Assembly (NCBI GenBank): GCA_965243805.1
Contig: OZ251577.1
Location: 3,472,001 to 3,536,000, forward strand
Source: CATQHQ01 sp965243805
GTDB taxonomy: Bacteria; Gemmatimonadota; Gemmatimonadetes; Longimicrobiales; Gaopeijiaceae
Length of the DNA stretch: 64,000 bases
Reading direction: 5' to 3'
The notes under the pieces: model-generated
What the model saw: the letters and a program-made list of their open reading frames with translations, nothing else
Told to the model about the DNA's origin: nothing
The model's database searches: none
In this document: piece by piece, positions 34,600 through 42,996 of the stretch
Layout of the letters: each line of letters starts with the position of its first letter
Position numbering within the stretch: the stretch's first letter is position 1
Made by a program: the position numbers and the translations under genes

Positions 34600-34745
34600 A
34601 GCGGCCAGCGACCCCCTCGCCACCCACTCGTCCGGGCGACGAGCGCCCTGCCGTCGGCGACTCGGGCGAGCTGGCGGTCAAGCGCTCCAACGCGTCGCCG
34701 GAGCACTCCGGCCACTTCCGCCGGGGCGAGCGGCTGGCTGGCCCC

Positions 34746-35447
34746 GTGCCGCGCCATGTGGCGGTCATCATGGACGGCAACGGCCGCTGGGCCAAGGCTA
34801 GGGGACTGCCCAGGCACGCAGGTCACAGGGAAGGGATGAAGGCGGTCCGCGAGTCGGTGAAGGCCGCGCTGTCGACGGGCGTGGAGATCCTTACGCTCTA
34901 CGCCTTCTCCACGGAGAACTGGAAGCGGCCGAAGAACGAGATCGCGGCCCTCATGAGCGTGCTCCAGGTGTACGTCGAAAAGGAACGCCACGCCCTGGCC
35001 GAGAAGGGCGTGGAAGTCCGGGTGCTGGGCGAGACCGAGCGGCTCAACTCCCTCTCCCGACGGGCCGTGCGGCGAATCGAAGCAGCCACCCGAGGCGGCG
35101 GCAAGCTTCGCCTCAACCTCATGATCTCATACGGAGGCCGGGAAGAGATCGTCCGCGCCGCGCGCAACTTGGCCGCCGAAGCGCAGGCCGGCCGCCTAGC
35201 CCCCGACGCCATCGACTCTTCGCGCTTCGGCGCCGCACTCTTCACACAGGGCCTGCCGGACCCCGACCTTCTGATCCGCACCTCCGGCGAGCTCCGGATC
35301 AGCAACTTCATGCTGTGGCAGGTCGCCTACACGGAACTCTACATCACGCCGGTGTACTGGCCGGACTTCACCCAGGAAGACTTCGTGGACGCCGTGCTGG
35401 ACTACCAGCGCCGAGAACGCCGGTTCGGCACGGTCACGACTGCGTGA
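34746..35447 (+). CDS. uppS: Isoprenyl transferase (undecaprenyl diphosphate synthase)
   Basis: The product is 233 residues from GTG 34746. The frame stays open upstream to the frr stop but has no good start there. Family motifs are VAVIMDGNGRWAKARGLPRH with the catalytic Asp, GVEILTLYAFSTENWKRPKN, LMISYGGREEIVRAARNLAA, and the C-terminal PDPDLLIRTSGELRISNFML and YWPDF. It makes the C55 lipid carrier for cell-wall synthesis at the membrane. It feeds into the cdsA-dxr-rseP set that follows. The 146 bp between frr and this start have no separate gene. Confidence 0.95.
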   Translation: MPRHVAVIMDGNGRWAKARGLPRHAGHREGMKAVRESVKAALSTGVEILTLYAFSTENWKRPKNEIAALMSVLQVYVEKERHALAEKGVEVRVLGETERLNSLSRRAVRRIEAATRGGGKLRLNLMISYGGREEIVRAARNLAAEAQAGRLAPDAIDSSRFGAALFTQGLPDPDLLIRTSGELRISNFMLWQVAYTELYITPVYWPDFTQEDFVDAVLDYQRRERRFGTVTTA

Positions 35448-35526
35448 GCCCAGTCGCCTTCCCCAGCGTGGCCAGCCCGCTTCACCGTCTGATCTCGGCG
35501 ACCTGGGCACTGTCGGCGATCTCCGC

Positions 35527-36402
35527 GTGATGTCGCGAGAACTCCGGTCCCGTATTCTGGTGGCGGCGGTCGGCCTCCCCGTGGGATCGTGGGTTGCGTA
35601 CATGGGAGGCTGGTTCCTGGCCGGGCTGATCGCGCTCCTCGCGGCGGTGGCCGCCCACGAGTTCTATTCGCTGGCGTCGGCCAAGAGCGGGCAACCGCTG
35701 GGTTGGTTCGGCATTCCCGCCGCGGCGGTCCTGGTGCTCGCCGCCCAGCGCCAGATGGTCTTCTCGGAGTGGAGCGGTCAGGCGCTGGCGCTCCTCATGG
35801 TTCTGGGGCTGCTGACCTCCGCCGCCGTCGTGTTCAACCGAAGGATCGAGGACGCCCCCCTCCTCTCCGCGGCGGCCACCGTCTCCGGGGCGCTCTACAC
35901 TGGCGGCACCCTGTCGTTTGCGGTCTTTCTGCGGAACCTGCCGGAGGCGCAGGGAACGTCTCCGGCGGCGCCCTGGGAAGGGCCTCTCCTCCTGATCTTT
36001 CCCCTGTGCGTGACATGGGCCGGCGACACGGCGGCGTACTTCGCGGGCCGATCGCTGGGCCGCGTGCGCTTGGCGCCCAGCATCTCGCCCGGCAAGACGG
36101 TGGAGGGCGGCGTCGCCGGCCTGGCCGGGGCGGTGGCCGCCGGGTTCGGCGCCGGCCTGCTCTTGCAGGACTACCCGAACTTTCCCGTCACGCCGCTCGC
36201 CGGTGCCCTCGTCGGGCTCGTGCTGGGGGTGGCGGGCCAAGTCGGCGACCTGGCCATCTCGATGCTGAAGCGCGAGGCGGGCGTCAAGGACTCGGGCACT
36301 CTGCTGCGAGGCCACGGGGGAGCGCTGGACCGCTTCGACGGCCTCTTCTTCACGATCCCGCTGGCGTATGCCTTGATCCTCCTGATCCAGCGCCTGCAAT
36401 GA
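35527..36402 (+). CDS. cdsA: Phosphatidate cytidylyltransferase
   Basis: The product is 291 residues (GTG 35527 or ATG 35530). It is polytopic, with about eight hydrophobic segments. The family signature SPGKTVEGGVAGLAGAVA is preceded by WAGDTAAYFAGRSLGR, and the C-terminal QVGDLAISMLKREAGVKDSG and HGGALDRFDGLFFTIP carry the catalytic Asp pair. It makes CDP-diacylglycerol from phosphatidate and CTP in the inner membrane. The 3' end, including the stop, is embedded in a 21-bp tandem duplication (36391-36432). Confidence 0.95.
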   Translation: MMSRELRSRILVAAVGLPVGSWVAYMGGWFLAGLIALLAAVAAHEFYSLASAKSGQPLGWFGIPAAAVLVLAAQRQMVFSEWSGQALALLMVLGLLTSAAVVFNRRIEDAPLLSAAATVSGALYTGGTLSFAVFLRNLPEAQGTSPAAPWEGPLLLIFPLCVTWAGDTAAYFAGRSLGRVRLAPSISPGKTVEGGVAGLAGAVAAGFGAGLLLQDYPNFPVTPLAGALVGLVLGVAGQVGDLAISMLKREAGVKDSGTLLRGHGGALDRFDGLFFTIPLAYALILLIQRLQ

Positions 36403-36432
36403 CCGGTTCAACGCCTGCAATGACCGGTCCAG
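36391..36432 (+). repeat. 21-bp tandem duplication across the cdsA stop and dxr start
   Basis: The units 36391-36411 and 36412-36432 share cgcctgcaatgaccggt, and a partial third copy of caATGACC contains the dxr ATG at 36440. Each unit carries ATGA, i.e. a potential stop/start overlap, suggesting that an original overlapping junction was duplicated and the reading frame relocated. Confidence 0.7.
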
Positions 36433-36439
36433 TGCCACA

Positions 36440-37621
36440 ATGACCCGGCGGCGGCTGGCGGTCTTGGGAGCCACGGGATCGGTCGGCGGCGCGACGCTGG
36501 CCGTGGTGCGCAGGCACCCGGAGCGCTTTCGAGTGACGGCGCTGGCCGCAGCCCGCTCCGTTGAGAAGCTGACGGCGCTGGAAGCCGAGTTCGGCGCGGA
36601 GCACGTGGCCGTCGCGGATCCGGCCGCCCTGGCGTCCCGCTCCGGCGCGGTGCCGGCCGGGGGGCCAGCCGGATGGCGGTCGGGCCCCGAGTCCGTCACG
36701 GAGCTGGCCCGCCTCGATTCGGCGGACGTAGTGGTCAACGCCGTCGTGGGGGCCGCTGGCCTCCGTGCCACCCTGGCGTCGTTGGAGGCGGGCAAGCGCT
36801 GCGCCCTGGCCAACAAGGAATCGTTGGTCGCAGGGGGGCGCTTGGTGCTGGCGGCCGCTCGGCGAGGCGGAGGCGAGCTGGTGCCGGTGGACAGCGAGCA
36901 CTCGGCGATCCACCAGTGCTTGGCCGGCGCGCGCGCCGAGGACCTGCACAGGGTGATCCTCACCGCCAGCGGCGGACCCTTTCGCGACGCTTCCCCCCAG
37001 TTCCTGGCGACGGCCAGCCCGGAAAAGGCTCTCCGTCACCCCACCTGGCAGATGGGCGCCAAGATCACCATCGATTCGGCGACACTGGCCAACAAAGCTC
37101 TGGAGGTGATCGAGGCCCACTTCCTCTTCGGGCTGCCCTACGACCGGATCGACGTGGTGATCCACCCCACCTCCGTCGTCCACTCCTTCGTGGAGTTCGT
37201 GGACGGCTCCGTCATGGCCCAGCTGGGCGACCCCACCATGGAGCTGCCTGTGCTCCACGCGCTGACCTGGCCCGAGCGTGTCGGAGACCCTCCGCTGCGC
37301 ACCTTCAACCCCCTGGCGTCGTCCCCTTTGGAGTTCGAGCCGGTGGACGGGGAGCGCTTCCCGCTCTTCGAGCTGGGCGTCTCGGCGGGTCGGTCGGGCG
37401 GTGCCGCGCCTGCGGTCTTCAACGCGGCCAACGAGGTCGCCGTGCAGGCGTTCCTTCAGAGGCGGGTTACCTTTCCCGGAATGGCCCGCGTGGTCTATGC
37501 GGCGTTGCAGGCGCTGGAGGGCCGAACCGCCCGCGACCTCGAGTCGGTCCTGGACGCAGACGCAAGCGCCCGGCGCGTGGCCGCCGCGGAAGTCGAGACG
37601 CTGTACCGCCGGGCTGGGTAG
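36440..37621 (+). CDS. dxr: 1-deoxy-D-xylulose 5-phosphate reductoisomerase
   Basis: The product is 393 residues. The NADPH-binding N-terminus RRRLAVLGATGSVGGATLAV is followed by LANKESLVAGGRLVLAAARR, the metal-binding PVDSEHSAIHQCLAGA, ILTASGGPFRD, TWQMGAKITIDSATLANKAL (substrate/NADPH loop) and VIHPTSVVHSFVEFVDGSVM. It converts DXP to MEP, the second step of the MEP isoprenoid pathway, supplying precursors for UppS upstream. It lies 27 nt before rseP. Confidence 0.97.
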   Translation: MTRRRLAVLGATGSVGGATLAVVRRHPERFRVTALAAARSVEKLTALEAEFGAEHVAVADPAALASRSGAVPAGGPAGWRSGPESVTELARLDSADVVVNAVVGAAGLRATLASLEAGKRCALANKESLVAGGRLVLAAARRGGGELVPVDSEHSAIHQCLAGARAEDLHRVILTASGGPFRDASPQFLATASPEKALRHPTWQMGAKITIDSATLANKALEVIEAHFLFGLPYDRIDVVIHPTSVVHSFVEFVDGSVMAQLGDPTMELPVLHALTWPERVGDPPLRTFNPLASSPLEFEPVDGERFPLFELGVSAGRSGGAAPAVFNAANEVAVQAFLQRRVTFPGMARVVYAALQALEGRTARDLESVLDADASARRVAAAEVETLYRRAG

Positions 37622-37648
37622 AGGTCCCCGGGGAGAGGAGAAGAAGCG

Positions 37649-39001
37649 ATGACGATGTTCCTGGCCACGATCGTTCTGCTGGGCGTGCTGATTCTAGTGC
37701 ACGAGCTCGGCCACTTCTGGGCCGCCAAGGCGGTGGGGGTCGGTGTGGAACGGTTCTCCATCGGCTTGGGACCCCGGCTGTGGGGCTTCACGCGAGGGGG
37801 AACCGAGTACATCCTGGCCGCCATCCCCCTGGGCGGCTACGTGAAGATGCAGGGGATGAACGACGAGGTCATGGAGCAGGTCGAAGGCGGCGCATCCGAC
37901 GAGAGTGCGACTCCGCCGGAACCCCAGCCCGGCGACTTCGACGAGAAGCCGCTCTGGGCGCGCGCCTTCGTGATCTCGGCAGGCGTGCTCATGAACGTCC
38001 TCTTCGCGTTCGTGGTGTACACGGCGGTGTACGCCTTCTGGGGGAGCCAGGACTACGCCACGACTCGCATCTACTCCGTGGAATCGGACTCCCTGCCCGC
38101 CGGCGCCGAAGCCTTGGCGACGATGGCGCCGGGAGCCGTCGTGGTGCAGGTGGCGGACGAAGCCCCGGACACGTGGAACGCCATGGTGGACGCCTTCATG
38201 GACGCCCCAGCAGGGCCGATTCAGGTACGTACCGAGGACCCCTCCGCAGCCTTTGAGGTGACCTTGCCGGCGGAGGAGGCGGAGCGCGCGCGCTTGGCCC
38301 GTTCGCTGCGGATGTGGCTGCCCCCCACAGTAGGCGCGGTCAACCGAGGAGGACCGGCGGCGGCGGCGGGGGTGGAGGTGGACGATGTGATCGTCAGCGT
38401 GGCAGGGGTGGAGGTGTCGAGCTGGCAGGATATCCAGCGCGAGCTGTGGGCGCGGCCAGGGGAGCGGGTGGAGGTGGGGTTGCGGCGCGGAGGCGCAGAG
38501 CTGACCCGCGCGGCGGTCCTGGACGACGTGGAGGGCGCGGACGGCGAGCGAGTGGGAGTCCTGCGGATCAGCTCCCTCGTGGAGACAATCGACGTGCCCG
38601 TGGGGGCCGGAGAGGCCGTCGCCTCCGGTGCAGCCCGGACCGTGGGAACGACGGCGCTCATTCTCCGGTTCCTGGGCCGACTCTTCACGCTGGACGTGTC
38701 CCCCCGCGAGGTGGGTTCGATCGGGACGATCGCCGTCGTGTCGGGGCAGGCGGCCGAAGCCGGAATCTCCACCTACCTGCAGTTCATGGCCCTCTTCAGC
38801 ATCAACTTGGCCGTCCTCAACATGTTGCCGATTCCGGTCCTGGACGGCGGCCACATGGTATTCCTGGGCATCGAGCTGGTTCGCGGCCGGAAGCTCACGG
38901 TCAAGCAGCGCCTGCGCTGGAGCCAGGTCGGGCTGGTGATCGTGCTGGGGATCATGGTGTGGGCTCTGGGGAACGACGTGCTGCGCTTCTTCGGGCTGTA
39001 G
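37649..39001 (+). CDS. rseP: RIP metalloprotease (site-2 protease), RseP-like
   Basis: The product is 450 residues from ATG 37649, preceded by GGAGAGGAG. The first TM holds the zinc motif LVHELGHFWAAKAVGV (HExxH). A cytoplasmic loop (IPLGGYVKMQGM) is followed by two PDZ-like domains (about 140-220 and 225-305, the latter with GPAAAAGVEVDDVIVSVAGV). The last TM pair carries LNMLPIPVLDGGHMVF, with the third zinc ligand Asp. It cleaves membrane-embedded anti-sigma factors or signal peptides; no anti-sigma gene is adjacent. It ends convergently with the next gene across 51 bp, which contain no obvious terminator. Confidence 0.95.
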   Translation: MTMFLATIVLLGVLILVHELGHFWAAKAVGVGVERFSIGLGPRLWGFTRGGTEYILAAIPLGGYVKMQGMNDEVMEQVEGGASDESATPPEPQPGDFDEKPLWARAFVISAGVLMNVLFAFVVYTAVYAFWGSQDYATTRIYSVESDSLPAGAEALATMAPGAVVVQVADEAPDTWNAMVDAFMDAPAGPIQVRTEDPSAAFEVTLPAEEAERARLARSLRMWLPPTVGAVNRGGPAAAAGVEVDDVIVSVAGVEVSSWQDIQRELWARPGERVEVGLRRGGAELTRAAVLDDVEGADGERVGVLRISSLVETIDVPVGAGEAVASGAARTVGTTALILRFLGRLFTLDVSPREVGSIGTIAVVSGQAAEAGISTYLQFMALFSINLAVLNMLPIPVLDGGHMVFLGIELVRGRKLTVKQRLRWSQVGLVIVLGIMVWALGNDVLRFFGL

Positions 39002-39052
39002 GGGGCTGCGGAGCGGCAGGGCACGCGGAGTGCGAGCCTTGTCGGCGTTGAG

Positions 39053-39874
39053 TCAGAAGATCGACAGCTGCGCCGGGCCGGGCCGGTTTCGGAGTTCGGC
39101 CAAGTCGAACCACGCCGTGGGTTCGCCAGCCCCCGCCACCTCGACCAAGCCCTGGTAGCCCATGGGCCGAAGGCGTTCGGTCATCGCCGATCGCGCCCGG
39201 GCCGGAGTGTTGGACTCCTCCGACAGGTGGGCCAGGACGACCGCCGAGAGTCGCGGAGTGAAGATTTCGCCCACGAACTCCGCCGCCGCCTGATTGGACA
39301 GGTGACCGTGGCTGGACGCGATCCGGTTCTTGACGACCTCGGGGTACTTTGAGGACCACAACAACACGTCGTCGTGATTGGACTCCACGATCAGGCCGTC
39401 GCAACCTCGCAGCGCGTGCCTGACCTGCACCGTTGGACGCCCCATGTCGGTGGCGACTCCCAGCCTGATCCCGCTGCTCTCGTCCACCAAGGCGAACGCC
39501 GCCGGATCGACTGCATCGTGGACCGTGACGAAAGGTTCGACCCGCACGTCGCCCACCTCGAACGGGTAGCCGGGCCGGTAGATGTCCACATCTTCGGTTC
39601 CTCGGAAGAGCTTGGCGCACGCGCGTCGAGTGCCCGCGGTCATCAGGAGACGAGTGCCGTGCGCCCGCGCGAAGACCCCCGCGCCCCGGACGTGGTCGCC
39701 GTGCTCGTGGGTCACGAGGATCGCCGCCAAGTCCCCGGGAGACGCCCCGACCAGGGCGAGCCGCCTCGCCAGCTCTCGGCCGCTGAATCCGGCGTCCACG
39801 AGTATGCACGTCGAGCGGGCCGCCACCAGCGTCGAGCTGCCGCGGCTGCCGCTCCCGAGCACGGAGAAGCGCAA
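39053..39874 (-). CDS. Metallo-beta-lactamase-fold hydrolase, WalJ/YycJ-like
   Basis: The product is 273 residues from TTG 39874, chosen because the family begins M+F.VLGSGS; an AAGGGG stands about 10 nt upstream. It starts RFSVLGSGSRGSSTLVAARS, has the metal site VTHEHGDHVRGAGVFARAHG, LGVATDMGRP, IVESNHDDVLL, and HGHLSNQAAAEFVG further on. WalJ/YycJ relatives are Mn/Zn-dependent 5'-exonuclease-like enzymes linked to DNA maintenance and cell-wall coordination. It is the last gene of a minus-strand trio, 5 nt after the GlmU-like gene, and so probably translationally coupled. Confidence 0.88.
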   Translation of the reverse strand: MRFSVLGSGSRGSSTLVAARSTCILVDAGFSGRELARRLALVGASPGDLAAILVTHEHGDHVRGAGVFARAHGTRLLMTAGTRRACAKLFRGTEDVDIYRPGYPFEVGDVRVEPFVTVHDAVDPAAFALVDESSGIRLGVATDMGRPTVQVRHALRGCDGLIVESNHDDVLLWSSKYPEVVKNRIASSHGHLSNQAAAEFVGEIFTPRLSAVVLAHLSEESNTPARARSAMTERLRPMGYQGLVEVAGAGEPTAWFDLAELRNRPGPAQLSIF

Positions 39875-39879
39875 CCAGC

Positions 39880-41250
39880 TCAGCCCCTTGGCGGAGGGGA
39901 AGGGGCCAACGCGGCATCCTTTCCGCGCAGAGTGGCCGTCTCGGCGCAAGCTTGGCCTCGCAGAGCGGCCGTCTCGGCGAACGCCCGGCGGTAGAGGGAC
40001 CGCATCGCCTCCGAGAGCGCCACGCCCCGGCGGGCCATGACCCGATCTGCCGAGTCCAGGAAGCGCTCGATCTCGTAGCGATCGCTCCCGTCGCCCGATC
40101 CCCAGGAGAAGGGGGGCACGTACTTGGGTGCCACGCCGCCGCCGCCAAAGAGGTTCGCGCCCGCTTCCACCACCGAGCCCGCGTTCAGCAGCGTGCCGAT
40201 CCCGGTTCGCACATGGTCGCCCAGCAGGCAGCCGCCCTTGACCAGCCTCGTCTCGACCGAGCGGCCCCGGACCAGCGCGCGGACCGGTCCGTAGTTGTTC
40301 TTGAGGTCCGAGTTGGTGGTCATCGCGCCCAGGTTCGCCCAGCGTCCCACGATCGAGTGGCCCAGGAAGCCGTCGTGCGCCTTGTTGGCGAACCCCAAGA
40401 TCACGGACGACTGCACCTCGCCCCGCACCTTGCAGCGCGGTCCCAGGCTGGTGGCGGAGAGGGAGCCGCCTAGGATCGTGGAGCCGGGCCCGGCATAGAA
40501 CGGCCCGGCGATCCGGGTGTGGGCCCGCACCTGGACCTCCGCCGCCAGGACGATGGGACCGGCGACGGTGTTCAGGACCACGCCCGGCTCCAACACCACA
40601 CCGTCGCCCAGCACGATCCGACCGCTTCCCACTCGGTGGACGGAGGCGGGCACCTCGCTGTCTCCGCACCGCTCGGCGTCCTGGCGGAGGCGGGCCGGGT
40701 TGGCGGCGATCAGCTCCCAAGGCGAGTCGAGCAGTTGCCCCTCCACAGCGACGGTCGTCCACTCGGGCCAGCTTCCGTCGTCGATGCTTCCGTCGTCGAT
40801 GCTTCCGTCGTCGATGCAGTGGGGCGCGTGTGTACCTGGTGGGAGCCACGCTCCGACGGGAGTACGGGTTGAGGGAGCGCCGTCGCCGTCGCGCCGCTGG
40901 CCAGTCGCTGGCTGAGTGGCCAGCAGCACCGGGCGGCTGCCCAGGTGGGGCACGATCGCCTCACGAAAGCGGCGTGCGCCCTGGGGAACGAACCGGCTTG
41001 ACAGCAGCAGCCGACCCGAGTCAGCCCCGATCTCGCCTGCCGTAGTGCAGGGCGGGGCGCCCGGCTCCTGAAAGCCGACCAGACGGCGTCCAGCCAGATG
41101 ACCCTCGCAGGCGGTGCCGAGTGCGCGCTCGGCTCGGGCTCGTAGCGTCTCGGTGCCGAAGAGCACCTCGCCCACTGGACGAGTGAGAGCGAACGGAAGC
41201 CATCCCCGGGCCTTGCTGTCGTCGAAAAAAAATAAGCGAAAGCGAGTCAA
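39880..41250 (-). CDS. GlmU-like sugar nucleotidyltransferase/acetyltransferase (TIGR03991 type)
   Basis: The product has 456 residues. The N-terminus RFRLFFFDDSKARGWLPFAL followed by TRPVGEVLFGTETLRAR is that of the alternative GlmU family (UDP-GlcNAc diphosphorylase / glucosamine-1-phosphate N-acetyltransferase of Bacteroidota and relatives). A left-handed beta-helix occupies the second half, with hexapeptide strands such as IAGPFYAGPGSTILGGSLSA, GEVQSSVILGFANKAHDGFL and GHSIVGRWANLGAMTTNSDL. It is a probable source of UDP-GlcNAc for peptidoglycan and surface sugars, since murA is also in this window. Oddities are a triplicated IDDGS unit (15-bp repeats at 40781-40820) and a 33-bp duplicated AET(A/A)LRG segment at the C-terminus (39926-39979). 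It overlaps the upstream gene by 4 nt. Confidence 0.88.
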   Translation of the reverse strand: MTRFRLFFFDDSKARGWLPFALTRPVGEVLFGTETLRARAERALGTACEGHLAGRRLVGFQEPGAPPCTTAGEIGADSGRLLLSSRFVPQGARRFREAIVPHLGSRPVLLATQPATGQRRDGDGAPSTRTPVGAWLPPGTHAPHCIDDGSIDDGSIDDGSWPEWTTVAVEGQLLDSPWELIAANPARLRQDAERCGDSEVPASVHRVGSGRIVLGDGVVLEPGVVLNTVAGPIVLAAEVQVRAHTRIAGPFYAGPGSTILGGSLSATSLGPRCKVRGEVQSSVILGFANKAHDGFLGHSIVGRWANLGAMTTNSDLKNNYGPVRALVRGRSVETRLVKGGCLLGDHVRTGIGTLLNAGSVVEAGANLFGGGGVAPKYVPPFSWGSGDGSDRYEIERFLDSADRVMARRGVALSEAMRSLYRRAFAETAALRGQACAETATLRGKDAALAPSPPPRG

Positions 41251-42305
41251 TGTGTTTCTGTATCGCTAGTTGCGTTGATTTGCTTCAAGTATCGCTTCAG
41301 GTTCGGCGCCTCGCTTCGGGGCATGACCAGCGTGACTTCACCGGTCCGTGCGACCACCAAGTCCTCGACGCCCAGTAGCACGATCCGGCCTGACTCGGCG
41401 AAGACGATGTTGTTGTCGGCTTCCGCCAGCTGCACGTTCCCATGGCAGACGTTGCCGGAAGGGTCCGCCTGACGGATCCTTGCCAGAGCCTCCCAGCTCC
41501 CCACGTCTTCCCATTCGAACGTCGCGTCGATCGAGGCGACCCGAGGGCTGCGCTCCAGGACCGCCACGTCCACCGCCGCAGTCCCGGCGGCCTGGAAGAA
41601 GGCGCCCACATCGCCGCGCTCCAAGTGGGGCAGGGCCCGAGCGACCTCGGGGGCTCGGGCTGCCGCCTCCTGGAGGAAGACCGCCGCGGGCCAGACGAAT
41701 ATCCCCGTGTTCCAACGGTACCCTTCCTTCACGTAGCGGGCGGCGGTTGCGGGACCGGGCTTCTCCACGAAGGATCGCACCCGATGCGCCCGATGTCCGC
41801 GGGGCGCGGCCAGCGGTTCGCCGGGCTGGATGTAGCCGTACCCAGTCTCGGGCCGGTCGGGAGGGGCCGCGACGGTCACCAGCAGCCGCTCCCGACTTGC
41901 CAGCGCTGCGGCCGCAGCCAACACCTCGCGGAACGCTGCATTCGGCTGGATCGCCGCGTCGGCGTGAAGGGAGACGTGCACGGCGTCGGGGTCGGCCTGG
42001 ACGATCTCCCACGCGGCGCGGACGAGCGCGGAGGCGGTGCCTCCCCCAGGGGGCTCGGCCAGAAAAGAGTCCCGGTCCAGTCTGGAGGCCGCCCGCAACG
42101 GCTCCACCATCTCCTGGCGGGCAAGAACCCTTACGCGCTCCATGGGCACGAAGCCCCGAAGCCGGTTCATGGCATCCACGAGAAGCGGTTCGGGACCTGC
42201 CAGGGGCAATAGCTGCTTGGGCCGCTCCGGCGTGCTCAGAGGCCAGAACCGTGAGCCCGTGCCGCCTGCGAGGATCGTCGCCCAAACGTTGGGAGTGGAT
42301 GTCAA
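41247..42305 (-). CDS. Mannose-1-phosphate guanylyltransferase
   Basis: The product has 352 residues. The nucleotidyltransferase signature WATILAGGTGSRFWPLSTPE with RPKQLLPL is present, along with VSLHADAAIQPNAAFREVLA, GYGYIQPGEPLAAPRGHRAH, VRSFVEKPGPATAARYVKEG, YRWNTGIFVWPAAVFLQEAA and ATFEWEDVGSWEALARI. It forms GDP-mannose from mannose-1-P and GTP for surface glycans. It lacks the phosphomannose isomerase domain of bifunctional ManC. It is the first gene of the minus-strand trio. Its start is divergent from the lipoprotein gene at 42432, leaving 126 bp. Confidence 0.93.
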   Translation of the reverse strand: MTSTPNVWATILAGGTGSRFWPLSTPERPKQLLPLAGPEPLLVDAMNRLRGFVPMERVRVLARQEMVEPLRAASRLDRDSFLAEPPGGGTASALVRAAWEIVQADPDAVHVSLHADAAIQPNAAFREVLAAAAALASRERLLVTVAAPPDRPETGYGYIQPGEPLAAPRGHRAHRVRSFVEKPGPATAARYVKEGYRWNTGIFVWPAAVFLQEAAARAPEVARALPHLERGDVGAFFQAAGTAAVDVAVLERSPRVASIDATFEWEDVGSWEALARIRQADPSGNVCHGNVQLAEADNNIVFAESGRIVLLGVEDLVVARTGEVTLVMPRSEAPNLKRYLKQINATSDTETH

Positions 42306-42395
42306 GAAGGGGGAGTCCTCCGGGAATGTGGCACTACACGAGACTAGGCCCCAGCCGCCTGGGAATCAAGGGCTGCGACATGGTGGCCGCAAGGG

Positions 42396-42424
42396 TTGAC
42401 CGTCGCGTCGCCAGCGGGTAGCAT
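42396..42424 (+). promoter_or_regulatory. Sigma-70-type promoter for a leaderless lipoprotein mRNA
   Basis: The boxes are -35 TTGACC (42396-42401), a 17-bp spacer and -10 TAGCAT (42419-42424). Transcription starting 7-8 nt after the -10 would begin at or next to the ATG at 42432, so the message is probably leaderless. Confidence 0.65.
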
Positions 42425-42431
42425 GACAGTC

Positions 42432-42989
42432 ATGAGACTCCGCAGCCTCTTCGTGGTGAGCGTCCTGGCGGCGGCCTTGCCGGCGGCGTGCAGCGACGAT
42501 CCCTTCGCCGTTCGGTGGCAGGAGAACCCGGACACCGTACGCCTCTTCGCCCTCTCCCACCCGACCCTCAACCTGCCCTCGGCTTTCGACTTCCATCCGC
42601 GCGCTCCCGTGCGCGTCGAAGCGCCGACGACGGGAGGGGCCTGGGACTTGGCAGTGGACGTCCGCAACGGCGCCTTCGTGTGGCTGCCGCCGGGCGCCTT
42701 GGGCATCGTCTCCCAGTCCGCAGTGGCGACGCTGGAAGGCGTGACGTTCGCCTCCGCCGACCAAGCTCCGGGCGACCCGGACGACTACGTGTCCGACGCC
42801 GCGCTTCCCCTGACGGTCGGAGCCGTGTACGCCGTGCGCACCCGACGCCACCCGGGGCTCTTCGGCTCCCAGTGCAACTACTACGGCAAGATCGAGCCGC
42901 TGGAGGCGGATACGGCCGCAGGGACCGTGGTCTTCCAGTTCGACGTGAGCGGCGCCTGCAACAGCCGCGCCCTGGTTCCGCCGGACTGA
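42432..42989 (+). CDS. Predicted lipoprotein of unknown function
   Basis: The product is 185 residues from ATG 42432; ATG 42423 overlaps the -10 box and is less likely. The signal peptide MRLRSLFVVSVLAAALPAAC ends in a lipobox (LPAAC) with the Cys followed by SDDPF, so the mature protein should be lipid-anchored. The rest is compact and beta-rich, with two Cys (SQCNYYGKIEP and VSGACNSRAL) that may form a disulfide. No family is recognised. It lies 7 nt before serS but probably has its own promoter. Confidence 0.75.
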   Translation: MRLRSLFVVSVLAAALPAACSDDPFAVRWQENPDTVRLFALSHPTLNLPSAFDFHPRAPVRVEAPTTGGAWDLAVDVRNGAFVWLPPGALGIVSQSAVATLEGVTFASADQAPGDPDDYVSDAALPLTVGAVYAVRTRRHPGLFGSQCNYYGKIEPLEADTAAGTVVFQFDVSGACNSRALVPPD

Positions 42990-42996
42990 CCTTTCG

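Noticed and set aside
39002..39052. Terminator between the convergent rseP and hydrolase genes
   Set aside because: No stem with a T-run could be drawn in the 51 bp.
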